This document shows positions 14,928 to 25,105 of a stretch of DNA of 64,000 bases, piece after piece. Source of the stretch: Osedax fenrisi (Eukaryota > Annelida > Polychaeta > Sabellida > Siboglinidae); NCBI GenBank assembly GCA_964019155.1, contig OZ025244.1, forward strand, positions 41,502,389 to 41,566,388. Direction: 5' to 3'. Positions within the stretch are counted from its first letter, which is position 1. Each line of letters starts with the position of its first letter. The position numbers and the translations under genes were made by a program. The notes below the pieces were generated by a model. The model worked only from the letters and a program-made list of their open reading frames with translations. It was not told the origin of the DNA and did no database searches.

Positions 14928-17900
14928 TTATATATATATATAATACGCAAAATATTATGTCAAAAATTGGCTTTAAGCTAGAACAGGACTTTGCTAACGA
15001 TTATGTTATGACATTTTTATTTTCCAGGTGAGTGATTTTATCATATTGCATAATGGTCTAGTACAAATTTGAATATAGTATAAACATAAATGCTACAAAC
15101 TCAATTTTATAACAATGATATCAATATAAATTATATACAAAAACACTGTTTTCAATTCAAAATTCATAACAATTTTTATAAATAATTCCTATTTTTTAAC
15201 ACAATATTTATATAGAAAAAAATCTAAAATAACATCGTAAATCCTCAAATACACTGTTATTCACTGTTATACAAAATGATCATATGAAATATGATCATTT
15301 ATGAAATATTAAATGTTCATCAATATGAACATTTAATTTTATTGTATATTATAAAATTATATTCGCAGATAAAACAAATTAAAATTTTATAATAAATGAC
15401 TTTAAATTATAAGAAAACATTCAATTTGATATTAATAAATATTAAACCGACTAAATAAATGTATAATCAATTAATATAAATAAATATTGTTGTATTACTT
15501 AATATTAAAAATAAAAACATAATTCTTAGTTTATATACCTACATTATTGTGATATCATTATTTTAATTCATATTTAAAGTATTCTAATAATTATATAAAA
15601 GTATATACAAATTTATAAACCGCTGAAATTTCAAATTTCAAATATATATACACGTAAACAATATAAACAATGATATATTATAGAGGGGCAACAAACCATC
15701 ACGTTGCCGGAGACTTTAGTGAGGATGTTGATAGGGGCGATGGGAGACTGGTTCGTCTCGTCTTGAAGGTTGGCTTCAAGAATCATAACGTCGTAACTGT
15801 TCGTCAGCACAAACAGTTTGTCAAGGTCGTCACCCTGATAATGAGGAAGATGTATTGTATAGGTGTATATGTGCATGTATGTGTGTGCATGTGTGTATGT
15901 GTGTGTGCATGTGTGTATGTGTGTATATATGTGTGCATATGTGTGTGTATGTCGTACATTAATCAAGTAATTTATTAATTGCGCTTCTCTAGCATTTAAT
16001 AAATCAATCTTTTAATATGATATGATATGTTTAATTCGAGTTTTAATTAGAGTCACTTCACTGGTCATCTCGTACGTCACTTCGTCCGGACATATTTTTA
16101 CATAATTATATACAATTTTAACTAATATATTTAATTAAATATAGACTATATAAGAGTATATCATAACAGGAAATACTTTAATATATATCTGACTTCGTAT
16201 ATTTGTGTAATTCCTATATTTAAGTGGGTCTATTTATGAAATCGAAATATTAGCATATATTATCATTATAGTATATATTATGAATAGTAGTAATTTAACT
16301 CGGGTAAGAAATTTAAATTGTCTACATATTTGTAAATGTATTATTATAATTACAATACATATATCATATTGTTTTAAATACATATACAATTTCTTTAAAA
16401 TTTATACTTATTTATTATAATAAATAATACTATCTTACCTGAGTTAAATTACTATTATTCATAATATATACTATAATGTTAATATATGCTAATAATTCGA
16501 TTTCATAAATAGACCCACCTAAACATAGGAATTACACAAATTTACGAAGTCAGATATATATTAAAGTATTTCCTGTTATGATATAGTATTATATAGTCTA
16601 TATTTAATTAAATGTATTAGTTAAAATTGCGTATAATTATGTAAAAAGATGTCCAGACGAAACGACTATTCAGATCAGACGAAATGACCATATGTTGCGG
16701 ACGAGATGACCAGATGACGAAGTGACTCGGCCCCTTTAATTCTAGTCTAGTATGTAAAAACGCTCTATTACGACATATAGCAATATTTACATATTAGTCA
16801 GCTAGATAAAGTTAACTCCCGACTAGACATCCAGTACATACAGTACCAGTTAATATTTATATTGCTATTTTAATACGATTATAGAAATACAATATATATA
16901 GAAATAGCACGCTTCTAAGACCTAATAGAAAGGGGGCGCAGGCCTAAAAAGGGGGAGTGGCCTAGAAAGGGGGCGGGGGCCTAGAAAGGGGGAGTTGCCT
17001 AGAAAGGGGGCGCAGGCCTAAAAAGGGGGAGTGGCCTAGAAAGGGGGCGCAGGCCTAAAAAGGGGGAGTGGCCTAGAAAGGTGACGGGGGCCTATAAAGG
17101 GGGCGGGGGCCTAGAAAGAGGGAGTGGCCTAGAAAGGGGCCGGGGGCCTACAGGAGTGGCGCGGCTAACGGGAAAACGGAAAGTCTTCATGATGGCTATC
17201 TCGCCGAAGATGCCGAAACTCTTGAAGCTCTGCAGACCAGAGTGAGTGATGGCGAATATCTCTATGTTGGTGTTCTTCGCTACGAACAGGTTCATCTCGC
17301 CGGGCCTGACGAAACATCCTGCAGGGTGAGGGTAGTGGTTAGTGTGGGTGAGGGTATATGTTTACGTTATAGTGATGCGGTGTAGTTGTACGTAATAACT
17401 ATTATGCGAGGAATGATAGAAGGCGGAAGAAAAATAATTAGTAAACAAAATGAAATTGATTGTTATGATCGAACTGCACTATCGAAAGGGGGATTGTTAA
17501 ATACTACATTTGACCCCTATTGACGGAAGAAGTTGTGTACTTCGAAGTCACTCATTACCTCTACGACCCGGCACTTTATAACTAAGTAAGTGATATAAAT
17601 ACACATGATATATTCGAATGAGTAATCACGTTATGTATCCGTTATGTACTATGCCTATCGGTAACTCGTGAGAACTACATATATAGCAGCGGCATTAGTA
17701 ATATACCATATGCTAATAGTTCAACCTTACTCTGAATTACTCAAAACCTACATAGGATCATACTTTTGACATGACATTACTCGAAACCGCTAGAAAATTA
17801 TATCACCAGAAACTGTTTGAAAATTACTCGCATATTCGGTCCCATAACTAGCTATAGAAGTTTATATAGTATTTAGTTTAGATTTATACGACCTCACACA

Positions 17901-20900
17901 TATTTGCTCCAAGACGTTTAATCGAAGGAGTGAAAAGTCACAATCTTAAGGCTATTATCATTTTAGTCGATTTTAAGAAGGCATTCGACAGTATCAACAG
18001 AGAAATGATGCTCCGTATACTAGAATCATAAGGTATACCTCACAACATTATACAAGCAATCGCCTTAACGTATAAAGAAACTTACGCAAAAGCTATAATA
18101 TCTGACGGAGAGACAGAAAACTTTCAAATAACAAAGGGATTCTTGCAAGATGATACTCTAACGCATTTTCTCTTTGTGATCACACTGGATTACGCCATGC
18201 GACAAGCCATAGATGGACGAGAAGCAGAATTCGGACTCAAAATAATACAACGACAAGGGAGACGATATTCAGTAATACAGCTAACAGACCTCAGTTACGC
18301 AGATATAAATAGCACTTGTATCACAAGAAGTCGGACAAGCTCAGCAACTACTAACATCCATTGAAACAGAAGTCGCTAATATTGGTCTTCAACTGAACTC
18401 AAAGCAAACCAAATTCATGACGTTTAATCATACAATTCCGGTCAAAATTAGACTAGAAAACGTGTCACGCTGATTAATAATGTTACAAATTTTTAATATT
18501 TGGGGATATGTATGGCTAGCTCACAAAAATATTTTGAAATTCGCAAAGCTTTATCATGGACTTCAATACACAAGATGAAAACAATCCGGAGCTCTAAAAT
18601 GGAAAATAGACTGAAAATAAGAACCTTCAAAGCTACAATCGAACCCATATTATTATATGGTAGCGAATGCTGGACAATCGACTCCACAATGCGTAAGCAA
18701 ATAGATTGTTGTTATACCAGGTTACTTAGAATGGCCACAAATATATCATGGAAAGATAAGGTCACCAATAAACAACTGTACAGGGGAATGCCAAAGATCA
18801 CTGTTGTGATAAAACAAACAAGATTGAAACTAGCAGTCACTGCATAAGGCACACCGAAGAAATAACACACAAAGTAGTTTTATGAAAACCAAAGAATGGC
18901 ATACGAAACAGAGGGAGACAACCAAAGACGTATTAAAGAGTGACTGCGATTGTGAGGAAGACGAACTAAGAACGTTGATGATGGATAGAGAAGAATGGAG
19001 GGCAATTGTAAGATCTGGTCGAGTGAGAACTCGACTAAAGTAAGTAAGTATTTTAGATTTTGTTCTAAATGTATTATATTTATTTAAATTATTGTAGACC
19101 ACATTCCAGATATAAGAAAGGGTAAGAACCAATATTGCTAATTAATTTATCGTAAACTAAACTATATTATCATTAGGAAATTATATATTAGGTATAAATA
19201 TTATATTAATATAATGTGGGATTATAATAAATCAGTTTAAATGGCGAAGGAATTTAATATAACTTTAATGTACCCTAAATGATAGATAGCGATACTAAGA
19301 GAACGAAACTAAATGCCAAAAACAAAAGTCAAAAATAAATCTAACGACAAATTTAAACTAAAGAATATGTAGATTTTAAAGTGATAATTATTGTATTATT
19401 ATTTGTTTTATATTATTATTGGTTTTATATATATATATATTTTCCAAATGTATTATATTATTACAATATTAAATTAATAGTGTTATTATTATTACAGATT
19501 TTAAAATGAATAGTATTACAGCGTTGTTTTGTAGTAATATTTGCTTATTACATTTTTAACATGTCTAATTTGTAATATTTAATAAATAACATTTAAATAT
19601 ATAATTAATAGTTTATTACCATTAAATATTGGTTATAGTCTGCAACTCTCAGATAAATATTCAATTTTAAAACTATATAAGTGACGCTGTTCTTGTTTTG
19701 TATACACAAATGAATTACACGATTTCGTGTAAGCAGGGTTGTCGGTTTTTTGGGTTTTTTCGAAAAAACCGAAAAAACCGGTTTATTGGGTTTTTTCATG
19801 GTTTTTTCGGTCTATTTGGTTTATTCGGTTTTTTCAATAATTATAATTTATTAAATAAAAAAATTTTTAAATTTATTTAGTATTTATTAATAACAAATAA
19901 CACATATTATTATAATGTATACATAATAACGTAACACACAAACATATTAATTTATTAACAATAAATTAAGCATATGATTATGATATCAACTATTAAAATA
20001 TTTGAATAAATATACAAGTTTTCCAGCCTTATCATTTCCAAGTCTGTTTCTTAACTTTGGCTGAACTAGACCAAAAGATGAACAAATCTTTCTACCCCGG
20101 CACTAGAACTTTTAGCTGTCATTAAGGATTACATTATTTTAAAGATTTCATCATTAACATATGGTATGGCGTGATTATTTGATCATCATCTATAATATTT
20201 GTTACATTATCAATTAGATCTTTCCAGATTCGTACAACATCTGCACTTTTTGTTGAATCGTTCTGTAGCATGTTTAAGTATATAGAAATTGGTTTCATTA
20301 TTTTTAGCATATCTTCAGCACTTCTTTTCAATCCAATGTTGGATATTTATGTGATAATATCTTTATCAATGTCCAATTCTTTAAATAAGTCTCGATACTA
20401 TCTGCAAGCGTATTCCATAGCGTTTCTATTCCATAGCATCATTAGCTTACTTCCACCTGCTTGTCTTAGAAGAGCTGAGTTAAACTTTGGTATATAAAGC
20501 CTAGACAGCAAAGTACAAACTTCACAATAATATTTCATAATATGAAATTCATTATTATTATATAATATATTATCATAGAGTCTATGACATAGACATATAT
20601 CTCTATAGAGAGTCTTTTCGTATTATGTATATTATATTTTCATTTTCTAATTATTATAACATATTATAACATAATCAATATTAATACAGTATTAATAATA
20701 TAATATTATTAATATTATTAATGTAGTACTATTATATTTATATAAAATTTGAAAAAACCGAATAAACCGAAAAAACCAATGGTTTTTTCATTTTAAAAAA
20801 CCGAAAAAACCGATGAAAAAATCCATTTGAAAAAACCGAACGAAAAAACCCAAACAACCCTGCGTGTAAGTGATAAATATGTCTTTAGAAAAATCTTTGA

Positions 20901-21029
20901 TGATAATGAGTATTAATATAAACAGTAACAATGATAAATTTATTGTTTTTAAAAATAAATATACTCACATCTTCTGTAATGGCATAACTACTACATTAAA
21001 TGTATATAATATACTATGTGTGTGTGTGT

Positions 21030-21100
<71 letters not shown>

Positions 21101-22024
21101 AAAGTCACTATTACTATTTAATCACAAGTCGAGTTTATTATGGATTGCAGTGAATTTATAAATTTGAATGATATTAGTAAGTATGCTTATCATGATGATA
21201 TCACAATTAAAATGTAATCACATTAAATAATGATGATATCATCATGATAATCATGGATATAGAAACTTTCTATTTAGATTTTGTATAGTAATTACCAAAT
21301 AATTATATATTTAGATACCAATATTTGACATAATATTTAAAAATATGTAGTGTACGCGAGGGTATACCAAATGACACACACATCGAGCATATTATTAATA
21401 TTATAATTATTATTAATTATTAATTTTAAATGCTGAATACTGACATCGGCCCCCAATAAGTCACGTGTCAAACAAAAGTTAAAATAAACATTTCGCGGCT
21501 GGCGTTATATTTCTCAGTAAAGTATTCACCTAGTAGTGAATTCGTGTTTTATATATACATACATATCATAATACTGTATGTTTATATATTAATATGATAT
21601 TATATAAGCCCTACACGCATTGTTTACTTTAACTCTCGGTTAGTCACGTGACATGTTGGGACCGATGTCAGTCTAAATCTTTTAAATAATTTAATAATTA
21701 TCATAATTATTATGTGCATGGATTTATTCTTATAAAAAATGATATATTATTATAAACACATACTATATACATAAATATAAATATATAATATGCTATTAGA
21801 TACTTTGTTTATAGATATATTTATTTAACTTAAAATATTAACTAGAAATAATTATTAATATTATTTATTAATCAAATAAAACAAATTTTAACCGAAATAA
21901 ACACCAGCGAAAATTTAAAATTAATGAATTAACATGCACTTATTTATCTAATAAATAACAAACCTGTTGTAGTATCTGAAACGGAGGTTGCCTTTTGAGC
22001 ACTTACAATATAGTTATATGTCAT
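641..22024 (-). CDS. DDB1: DDB1, damage-specific DNA-binding protein 1 (5' twelve exons, gene continues off window)
   Basis: DDB1 is the adaptor that links CUL4-RBX1 ubiquitin ligases to substrate receptors (DCAFs). With DDB2 it recognises UV-damaged DNA in the nucleus. Twelve exons on the minus strand join in continuous phase to about 483 codons, roughly the first 40 percent of a protein usually near 1140 residues. They cover beta-propeller A and the start of propeller B. Recognisable blocks in order are MTYNYIVSAQK (start), NLFVAKNTNIEIFAIT, DRIGRPSETGIIGIIDP, QENVENEATMI, DGSRYILGDISGRLFML, TYLDNGVVFIGSRLGDSQL, TNLGPITDMCIVDLEKQGQG and [13 protein letters not shown]. Every junction has GT and AG ends. 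Exons are far less AT-rich than the introns. Exon 8 encodes an extra low-complexity loop. It is divergent from ELP4. The remaining exons are expected beyond base 1. Identification rests on remembered family sequence, not on a search. Confidence 0.95.
1000..1102 (-). CDS. DDB1: DDB1 exon 11
   Basis: The exon has 34 codons plus one base: [20 protein letters not shown], then GINETITIDLPLIK, matching [20 protein letters not shown] in vertebrate DDB1. The acceptor TACACAG is preceded immediately by a GAUGAUGAUGA run in the transcript. Confidence 0.97.
1220..2001. repeat. Tandem duplication in DDB1 intron 10, split by a MITE
   Basis: Bases about 1220-1475 and 1792-2001 are two copies of one unit, both starting TAGTGTGGCTAGGCAATCAT and ending near a TGTGTG run. 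They differ by scattered substitutions and by a (TA)n expansion present only in the first. A MITE sits exactly at the junction. Confidence 0.85.
1477..1791. mobile_element. TA-target MITE, 315 bp, with internal GTAACAAGTCGCC repeats
   Basis: The ends are inverted: AAGCCGTGTACACAC on the left, and GTGTACACAGCTT on the right. The homology extends inward through GCTAGCATCAAG. TA dinucleotides flank both sides, as for Tc1/mariner-type insertions. Inside, GTAACAAGTCGCC-like units recur about six times. No coding sequence. Confidence 0.75.
2797..2916 (-). CDS. DDB1: DDB1 exon 10
   Basis: The exon has 40 codons in phase 0, ending TNLGPITDMCIVDLEKQGQG-Q, nearly identical to the family block [21 protein letters not shown]. 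Its intron 10 starts with CAU-rich sequence. Confidence 0.97.
2917..5469. other. DDB1 intron 9
   Basis: AT-rich sequence with a (TG)n run at about 3752-3798 and several short (TA)n tracts. No coding region or complete element recognised. Confidence 0.5.
5470..5553 (-). CDS. DDB1: DDB1 exon 9
   Basis: The exon has 28 codons, VSIPGSITYLDNGVVFIGSR then LGDSQLIK. It is the signature TYLDNGVVF-GSRLGDSQL block that closes propeller A in DDB1. The donor GTAACG runs directly into a GT-rich stretch. Confidence 0.97.
5901..6188 (-). CDS. DDB1: DDB1 exon 8, with an unusual low-complexity insertion
   Basis: The exon has 96 codons, phase 0 at both ends. It begins QSSLCCYTPVDKDGSRYIL, continues GDISGRLFMLILETE, and ends with IRLEFLGE. 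Between the last two blocks lies a Ser/Gly/Pro-rich loop of about 35-40 residues, followed by a charged stretch, where vertebrate DDB1 has only a short linker. The acceptor CCGCCAG was chosen over the nearer AAAG because it gives a conserved QS and keeps the phase. Confidence 0.94.
7282..7382 (-). CDS. DDB1: DDB1 exon 7
   Basis: It enters in phase 1 and encodes SEPLCGALIIGLETISYLSG and NEQYITIGPPSIQ, matching EPFGGAIIIGQESITYHNG and its continuation in vertebrate DDB1. The donor is GTTCCA. Just upstream of the acceptor the transcript is C/A-rich. Confidence 0.95.
7744..7858 (-). CDS. DDB1: DDB1 exon 6
   Basis: The exon has 38 codons plus one base, starting DAFGRHAKVYDISLQNKEF and ending NEATMIIP. 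It corresponds to the DDB1 segment with GRHVKTYEVSL and KQENVEAEASM. The donor GTAGG is followed at about 40 bases by a (TG)n tract in transcript sense. Confidence 0.96.
8663..8738 (-). CDS. DDB1: DDB1 exon 5
   Basis: One base completes an arginine codon, followed by 25 codons: LDELSIVDIAFIHGFTVPTI and then MMLHQ. This matches the DDB1 strand LEELHVIDVKFLYG and its continuation. A (CT)n tract in transcript sense follows the donor GTTTAC. Confidence 0.95.
8921..8939. repeat. (CTG)n trinucleotide run in DDB1 intron 4
   Basis: Six to seven CTG units on the plus strand, CAG in transcript sense, about 180 bases upstream of the exon 5 acceptor. Confidence 0.8.
9308..9453 (-). CDS. DDB1: DDB1 exon 4
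   Basis: The acceptor is CTCGCAG and the donor GTAGGCC. It encodes DRIGRPSETGIIGIIDPQAR, then MIGLRLYDAMFKVIYLSKEM, among the most conserved stretches of DDB1. It ends two bases into an arginine codon that exon 5 completes. Confidence 0.97.
10441..10875. repeat. Inverted array of a 15-bp AT repeat
   Basis: About twenty units of AATTAGTATAATATT run in one direction to about 10735. Then seven or eight units of its complement run back to 10875. The arms can fold on each other into a long hairpin. The plus and minus open frames here are artefacts of the repeat. Confidence 0.9.
11171..14698 (+). mobile_element. Degraded hAT transposon (ZMYM/DUF4371 type), with a nested element
   Basis: The perfect terminal inverted repeats AGGGGCGTCGGAAC and GTTCCGACGCCCCT bound 3.5 kb. 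Just inside the left end are G-rich and C-rich tracts. Plus-strand coding remains (about 11360-12070) include SERYLLSGDIKNEIIQLYKS, LRGQSYDGSANMSGQYNG and FYTQCGAHRINLIA, the typical order of DUF4371 hAT proteins, with stops and frameshifts throughout. A 1.13-kb element is inserted at 12614. No clear 8-bp target duplication is visible. Confidence 0.85.
12614..13744. mobile_element. Nested 1.13-kb inverted-repeat element, TA target
   Basis: Both ends begin GGGTGTTCACATCAATTCCG and stay inverted-repetitive for about 80 bases. TA flanks each side. Most of the interior is (TA)n tracts and three copies of a block containing AACTTATCGAATAACTATTT. A second, internal copy of the terminus near 13635 suggests an earlier nested or tandem event. 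Non-coding, and younger than the hAT it sits in. Confidence 0.82.
14861..14942. repeat. (TA)n microsatellite
   Basis: Almost pure TA repeat. Similar tracts occur at about 1314-1359, 12968-13004, 13089-13139, 13211-13245, 36845-36896, 40130-40188 and 63098-63155. Confidence 0.95.
15697..15834 (-). CDS. DDB1: DDB1 exon 3
   Basis: The exon has 46 codons, phase 0 at both ends, beginning GDDLDKLFVLTNSYDVMILE and ending SGNVM. It aligns with the DDB1 block that reads as a charged turn followed by LLFILTAKYNACILE in vertebrates. The acceptor is preceded by CA-rich sequence (about 15850-15955) rather than a classical pyrimidine tract. Confidence 0.93.
16050..16728. mobile_element. Fold-back element, 0.68 kb, in DDB1 intron 2
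   Basis: The two halves are inverted copies of about 300 bases with a short centre near 16390. Ends are GAGTCACTTC and GAAGTGACTC. Subterminal motifs of the type GGTCATCTCGTC recur on both sides. No coding sequence. Superfamily unclear; no convincing target duplication found. Confidence 0.8.
16928..17155. repeat. G-rich minisatellite next to DDB1 exon 2 donor
   Basis: About twelve units of roughly 18 bp, variants of GGCCTAGAAAGGGGGCGG and GGCCTAAAAAGGGGGAGT. Runs of four to six G recur on the plus strand. The pre-mRNA of DDB1 carries the C-rich complement just after the exon 2 splice donor. Confidence 0.92.
17170..17318 (-). CDS. DDB1: DDB1 exon 2
   Basis: The acceptor is CTGCAG and the donor GTTAGC. 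The exon adds residues 21-70, including MNLFVAKNTNIEIFAITHSG and the FGEIAIMKTFRFP strand of propeller A. It enters in phase 1 and leaves in phase 0. A G-rich minisatellite starts within about 20 bases downstream of the donor. Confidence 0.95.
17890..19045 (+). mobile_element. Decayed RTE-like LINE reverse transcriptase fragment in DDB1 intron 1
   Basis: Translated pieces show VDFKKAFDSINREMMLRIL (RT catalytic region), ITKGFLQDD (normally QGD), FLFVITLDYAMR, LTDLSYAD (normally YADD), and further on LLYGSECWTIDSTMRKQID and a C-terminal region with REEWRAIVRSGRVRTRLK. There is an in-frame TAA at about 18029, a frameshift within YADD, and more beyond. It ends with TAAGTAAGTA, a short-repeat 3' tail. 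5'-truncated, no endonuclease; clearly inactive. RTE-like assignment is by general resemblance. Confidence 0.82.
19734..20862 (-). mobile_element. hAT element with 8-bp target duplication, inserted in an older MITE
   Basis: The ends CAGGGTTGTCGG and AACAACCCTG are flanked by perfect copies of CGTGTAAG (19726-19733 and 20863-20870), a classic hAT signature. Subterminal tracts repeat GGTTTTTTCGG. On the minus strand about 20134-20500 a degenerate transposase-like piece reads KPISIYLNMLQNDSTKSADV, preceded by EDMLKIM. Flanking sequence (19650-19733 and 20863-20905) resembles the end of the TA-MITE family at 41935 and 60474. Confidence 0.88.
21018..21088. repeat. (TG)n microsatellite
   Basis: Long TG run, slightly interrupted from 21003, in DDB1 intron 1. 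In the DDB1 transcript it reads as CA. Confidence 0.95.
21439..21672. mobile_element. MITE family C, copy 1
   Basis: The ends are ACTGACATCGGCCCCCAATA and an inverted counterpart ending CCGATGTCAGT. The interior is shared with copy 2 at 27252, which lies in the opposite orientation. Both contain TCACGTG near the ends. Homology between copies continues about 10 bases past these ends (AATGCTGAAT on one side), so the true element may be slightly longer. Confidence 0.8.
21964..22024 (-). CDS. DDB1: DDB1 exon 1 (start codon)
   Basis: The ATG is at 22024-22022. The exon encodes 20 residues beginning MTYNYIVSAQKATSV, close to the conserved DDB1 N-terminus, and leaves a single G (phase 1) before the donor GTTTG. 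Exon 2 supplies the other two bases of the glycine codon, which supports the pairing across a 4.6-kb intron. No signal peptide is seen, as expected for a nuclear and cytosolic protein. Confidence 0.88.
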
Positions 22025-22483
22025 TTCTATATCTAATAATTAGCAAATATCAAAAATAGATGCTATATAAAAAATATATTGAAATTTCGTGAATTAAAAA
22101 CTATATAAGTATAATTCCGATAGGTGGCATATACAAAAACTATTTATTTCATTTATTCCCTAATATTTGGATTTATTCTTTTTGAAAATGTTTTTACCCG
22201 TTTGAAAGGGTTTTTACATAATTCACTTATTATTAATATTATCTACACTAATATAATGTATTTGAATTTTGTTGATAATTCAGATAAACGATAATTAAAA
22301 TCAATTATGATATCTAAAAATCATTGGTATATAAATTCAAAATTATCATGGACATTTGAGTCCAATTGAGTAATAAATATGTATTTTAAACCATAAATCT
22401 ATGAACTGAGTTAAAAACTCAAATGCATATAGAAAATTACTATATGTGGGACAATTGATGGTATAACTACTATGATATATAAG

Positions 22484-22672
22484 TTATCTATATATGTCAC
22501 TCTCTATATCTCTCTCCTCCTCCTCCTCCTCCTCCTCCTCCTCCCAAAGCGACGAATTAATTCCGGAACTTTTAGGCGCATGTCGTCCAAAAGCGTTGAA
22601 TATATTGTTTGCTGGGTTAACCACGTCTTCAATCTTCTTAACATTAACATTAACATAGAAATCTTCTCTCAC
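22484..22672 (-). other. Possible short coding stretch, unidentified
   Basis: The minus-strand frame reads REDFYVNVNVKKIEDVVNP then NNIFNAFGRHAPKSSGINSS before a poly-Glu run made by a CCT repeat. Base composition over 22550-22680 is more balanced than the neighbours, as in the real exons here. It lies 460 bases upstream of the DDB1 start. I recognise no family, and no splice partners were found; it may be an exon, a transposon remnant or chance. Confidence 0.25.
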
Positions 22673-22849
22673 AGAACACTGACGTACTTGGTTGTACCAT
22701 CAATAAATTGATTAATTTTGTTTTTCTATAAAAATCATTAATATTAAATTAATATATAAGATAAAATATATATATATTCTATATATAAATATTATATAAT
22801 ATATATTATATATATTATATAATATATATATATATATATTAGTACCTCA

Positions 22850-25105
22850 AAATAATTCTTTTAGGCAATCTTTTGCATTGCTCATATTCTCTACTGAATA
22901 TTTTAAAGATTGAGAATTGAAATTGTTCTTGAACATAGGTAGTTCGAGTTTTAAAGCTTGAACACTTAATTCAGTATATTTATTTATCTGAAAAATTATC
23001 CTTAATTAAGTATACTTACTTCAGCATAACCATTATATTTGTATTTAATAATGACGATAATAATTTATCATATGAAATTATACTTTGATTATTTTTCAAA
23101 AATATTTGATTTAATTCAGTAATATGATATCATATATTTCAATGTGTTCTTTTCTAATGTTTTATTATTACAAAAATATTAAATAAATAGATTATTTGTG
23201 TACAACCTCAGTATACTATTGATATTATTGATGCAATAATAAACATTGTTTTCTTTTCCATTGCCCGCGCAACACCCTGATTTAAAAATAATTTTATTTT
23301 TTTTAATATTTTGTATATAATAATCATAATATTTTATTATTTCTCTTTACAATGGTATATAGCACAGTGCATAAAAATACTTAAAAGTGACATAAATAAG
23401 CATTTATAAATACGAGCTGAAAAATAGTTCATATAAATATGATGATTTTTTCTAATCTCTAATTTTTAAAACGTGAATATCTCTGAATTAAAAAAAAACT
23501 GTTACCATCTATGTTTGAACCACTTTCGATTATATAAATACTTATTCAAATAACATGACATTTTCACAGTATATTAATATTATGTTACTCTTCAGATATA
23601 ACTATATAAAACTAATATATTATTCAATGATATATAATATTTTTTATATTTTGTTGAAATTTCTTACATATTTTTTTTCTAGAAATAGCTATTATGTTAG
23701 TCCATTTTTAATATGATTTTAATAATCTAAATCTCATAGTCGATAGTTATATTTGTAGATAAATATTAGTTATATAATATATTTAAAAAATGTGTTGATA
23801 TATTTATCGATATATTTAGTTGATATTTTGAAGTATAGGTACCTACATAGATTGAATCTATTTTTAGTATTACATGATTTTCCTATCTCCACCATGTTAA
23901 ACTCATGGTGTTGCGCTGGTCCTTAACAATATTTATAATTACAAATAAATAAGATTATATATATATATATATATTAATATATGATACAAACTTTGATGGA
24001 ATTTTACGTTTTCTAGGACTACGTAATGGTAACAAATATAGATTTTCAGATTATTTTTAAATCTCTTCTAAATAAATGTGATAATTCATTCGTTTGTTCC
24101 TACAGTATACTGTGTCGATTAACATATTAATGAGTAAAACAACATCTTCATTGAGAGTAGCTTTTGATCCAATTAAATTATCTAATGAAATATATTTTAT
24201 AACTTATACTTTTAACATAAATATATAAATATAAATTAATATAATTAATATAAATATATATTTCTGTAATCAAGAATAATTAGTATAAGCTATAGGTAAC
24301 ACTAACCAATTTTTCTAATAAAGTGAATATATCAAATGATATATTTAATGAAATATATGTAGATGTTTCTAGTAGAGTATTCTTATATGAATATGCTTTG
24401 GCGATTAGATCAGTACTATTTACGCTGGCCATTGTCAGTTTTTCTAATGCATTTATAATATCTAAATAGTTAAGACTGCTGATATAGCCTTACATCTGAT
24501 TGTCCATCTTGTAGGACACATTTATTTGAATCTGGTTTTATCATTATCAATAGATTGGTATAAATTGCTAAATTTTCTAGATTTGCTAAAAAGAACACCA
24601 ATATCATTCACAATGGATAGAGAACCAAGTAAAGCTTTACTTTGAGCAACAGATTTACAAACTAGATTTAGGCGATGATAACTACAATATGTGTAATATG
24701 CCAAAGGTTGTTCTTTTTGTATCAGGGCTTGTATTCCTTTGTATACAGCTGACACATTAGACGCTCCATCATAACATTTTCCACGTAAATTAAACATGGA
24801 TAGACCGAGACGAATATTGGTGTCTTTCAGAATATTTGCAATAGATTCGCTAGTACTTGATGTAGATGAATAAAATCCTATACATTTGTCTTGTACTTTT
24901 AGATTTTCATCAATGTATATAATCACAATCGATTCCTGGTTTTCCAAAGTTATATCTTGGGTTCCATCGCACATTATAGAGAATGGTCATAAGAAAAATT
25001 CTTCATTTTACCTAAATGGCAGGGGGGTTTTAGGTATCAAAACCCCCCCATTATTTTGCCAGGGGGGGTTGCAACCCCCCAAACCCCCCCTGTTCCGGCG
25101 CCCAT
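22850..25105 (-). mobile_element. Decayed hAT transposon (ZMYM/DUF4371 type), minus strand
   Basis: The best-preserved part, 24974-24522, reads MCDGTQDITLENQESIVIIY, NLRGKCYDGASNVSAVYKGI and YTYCSYHRLNLVCKSVAQSK, the DUF4371/RNase H-like core. Remnants continue below it with frameshifts, and 22990-22860 contains ALKLELPMFKNN and NAKDCLKELF, resembling the C-terminal region. The right end at about 25105 reads CTGTTCCGGCGCCCAT with G/C-tract subterminal sequence, related to the ends of the hAT at 11171. The left end was not found. Confidence 0.82.

Noticed and set aside
23264..23912. Possible 650-bp MITE with GCGCAACACC / GGTGTTGCGC ends
   Set aside because: Only about ten bases pair, no target duplication, and it lies inside the decayed hAT region; not convincing.
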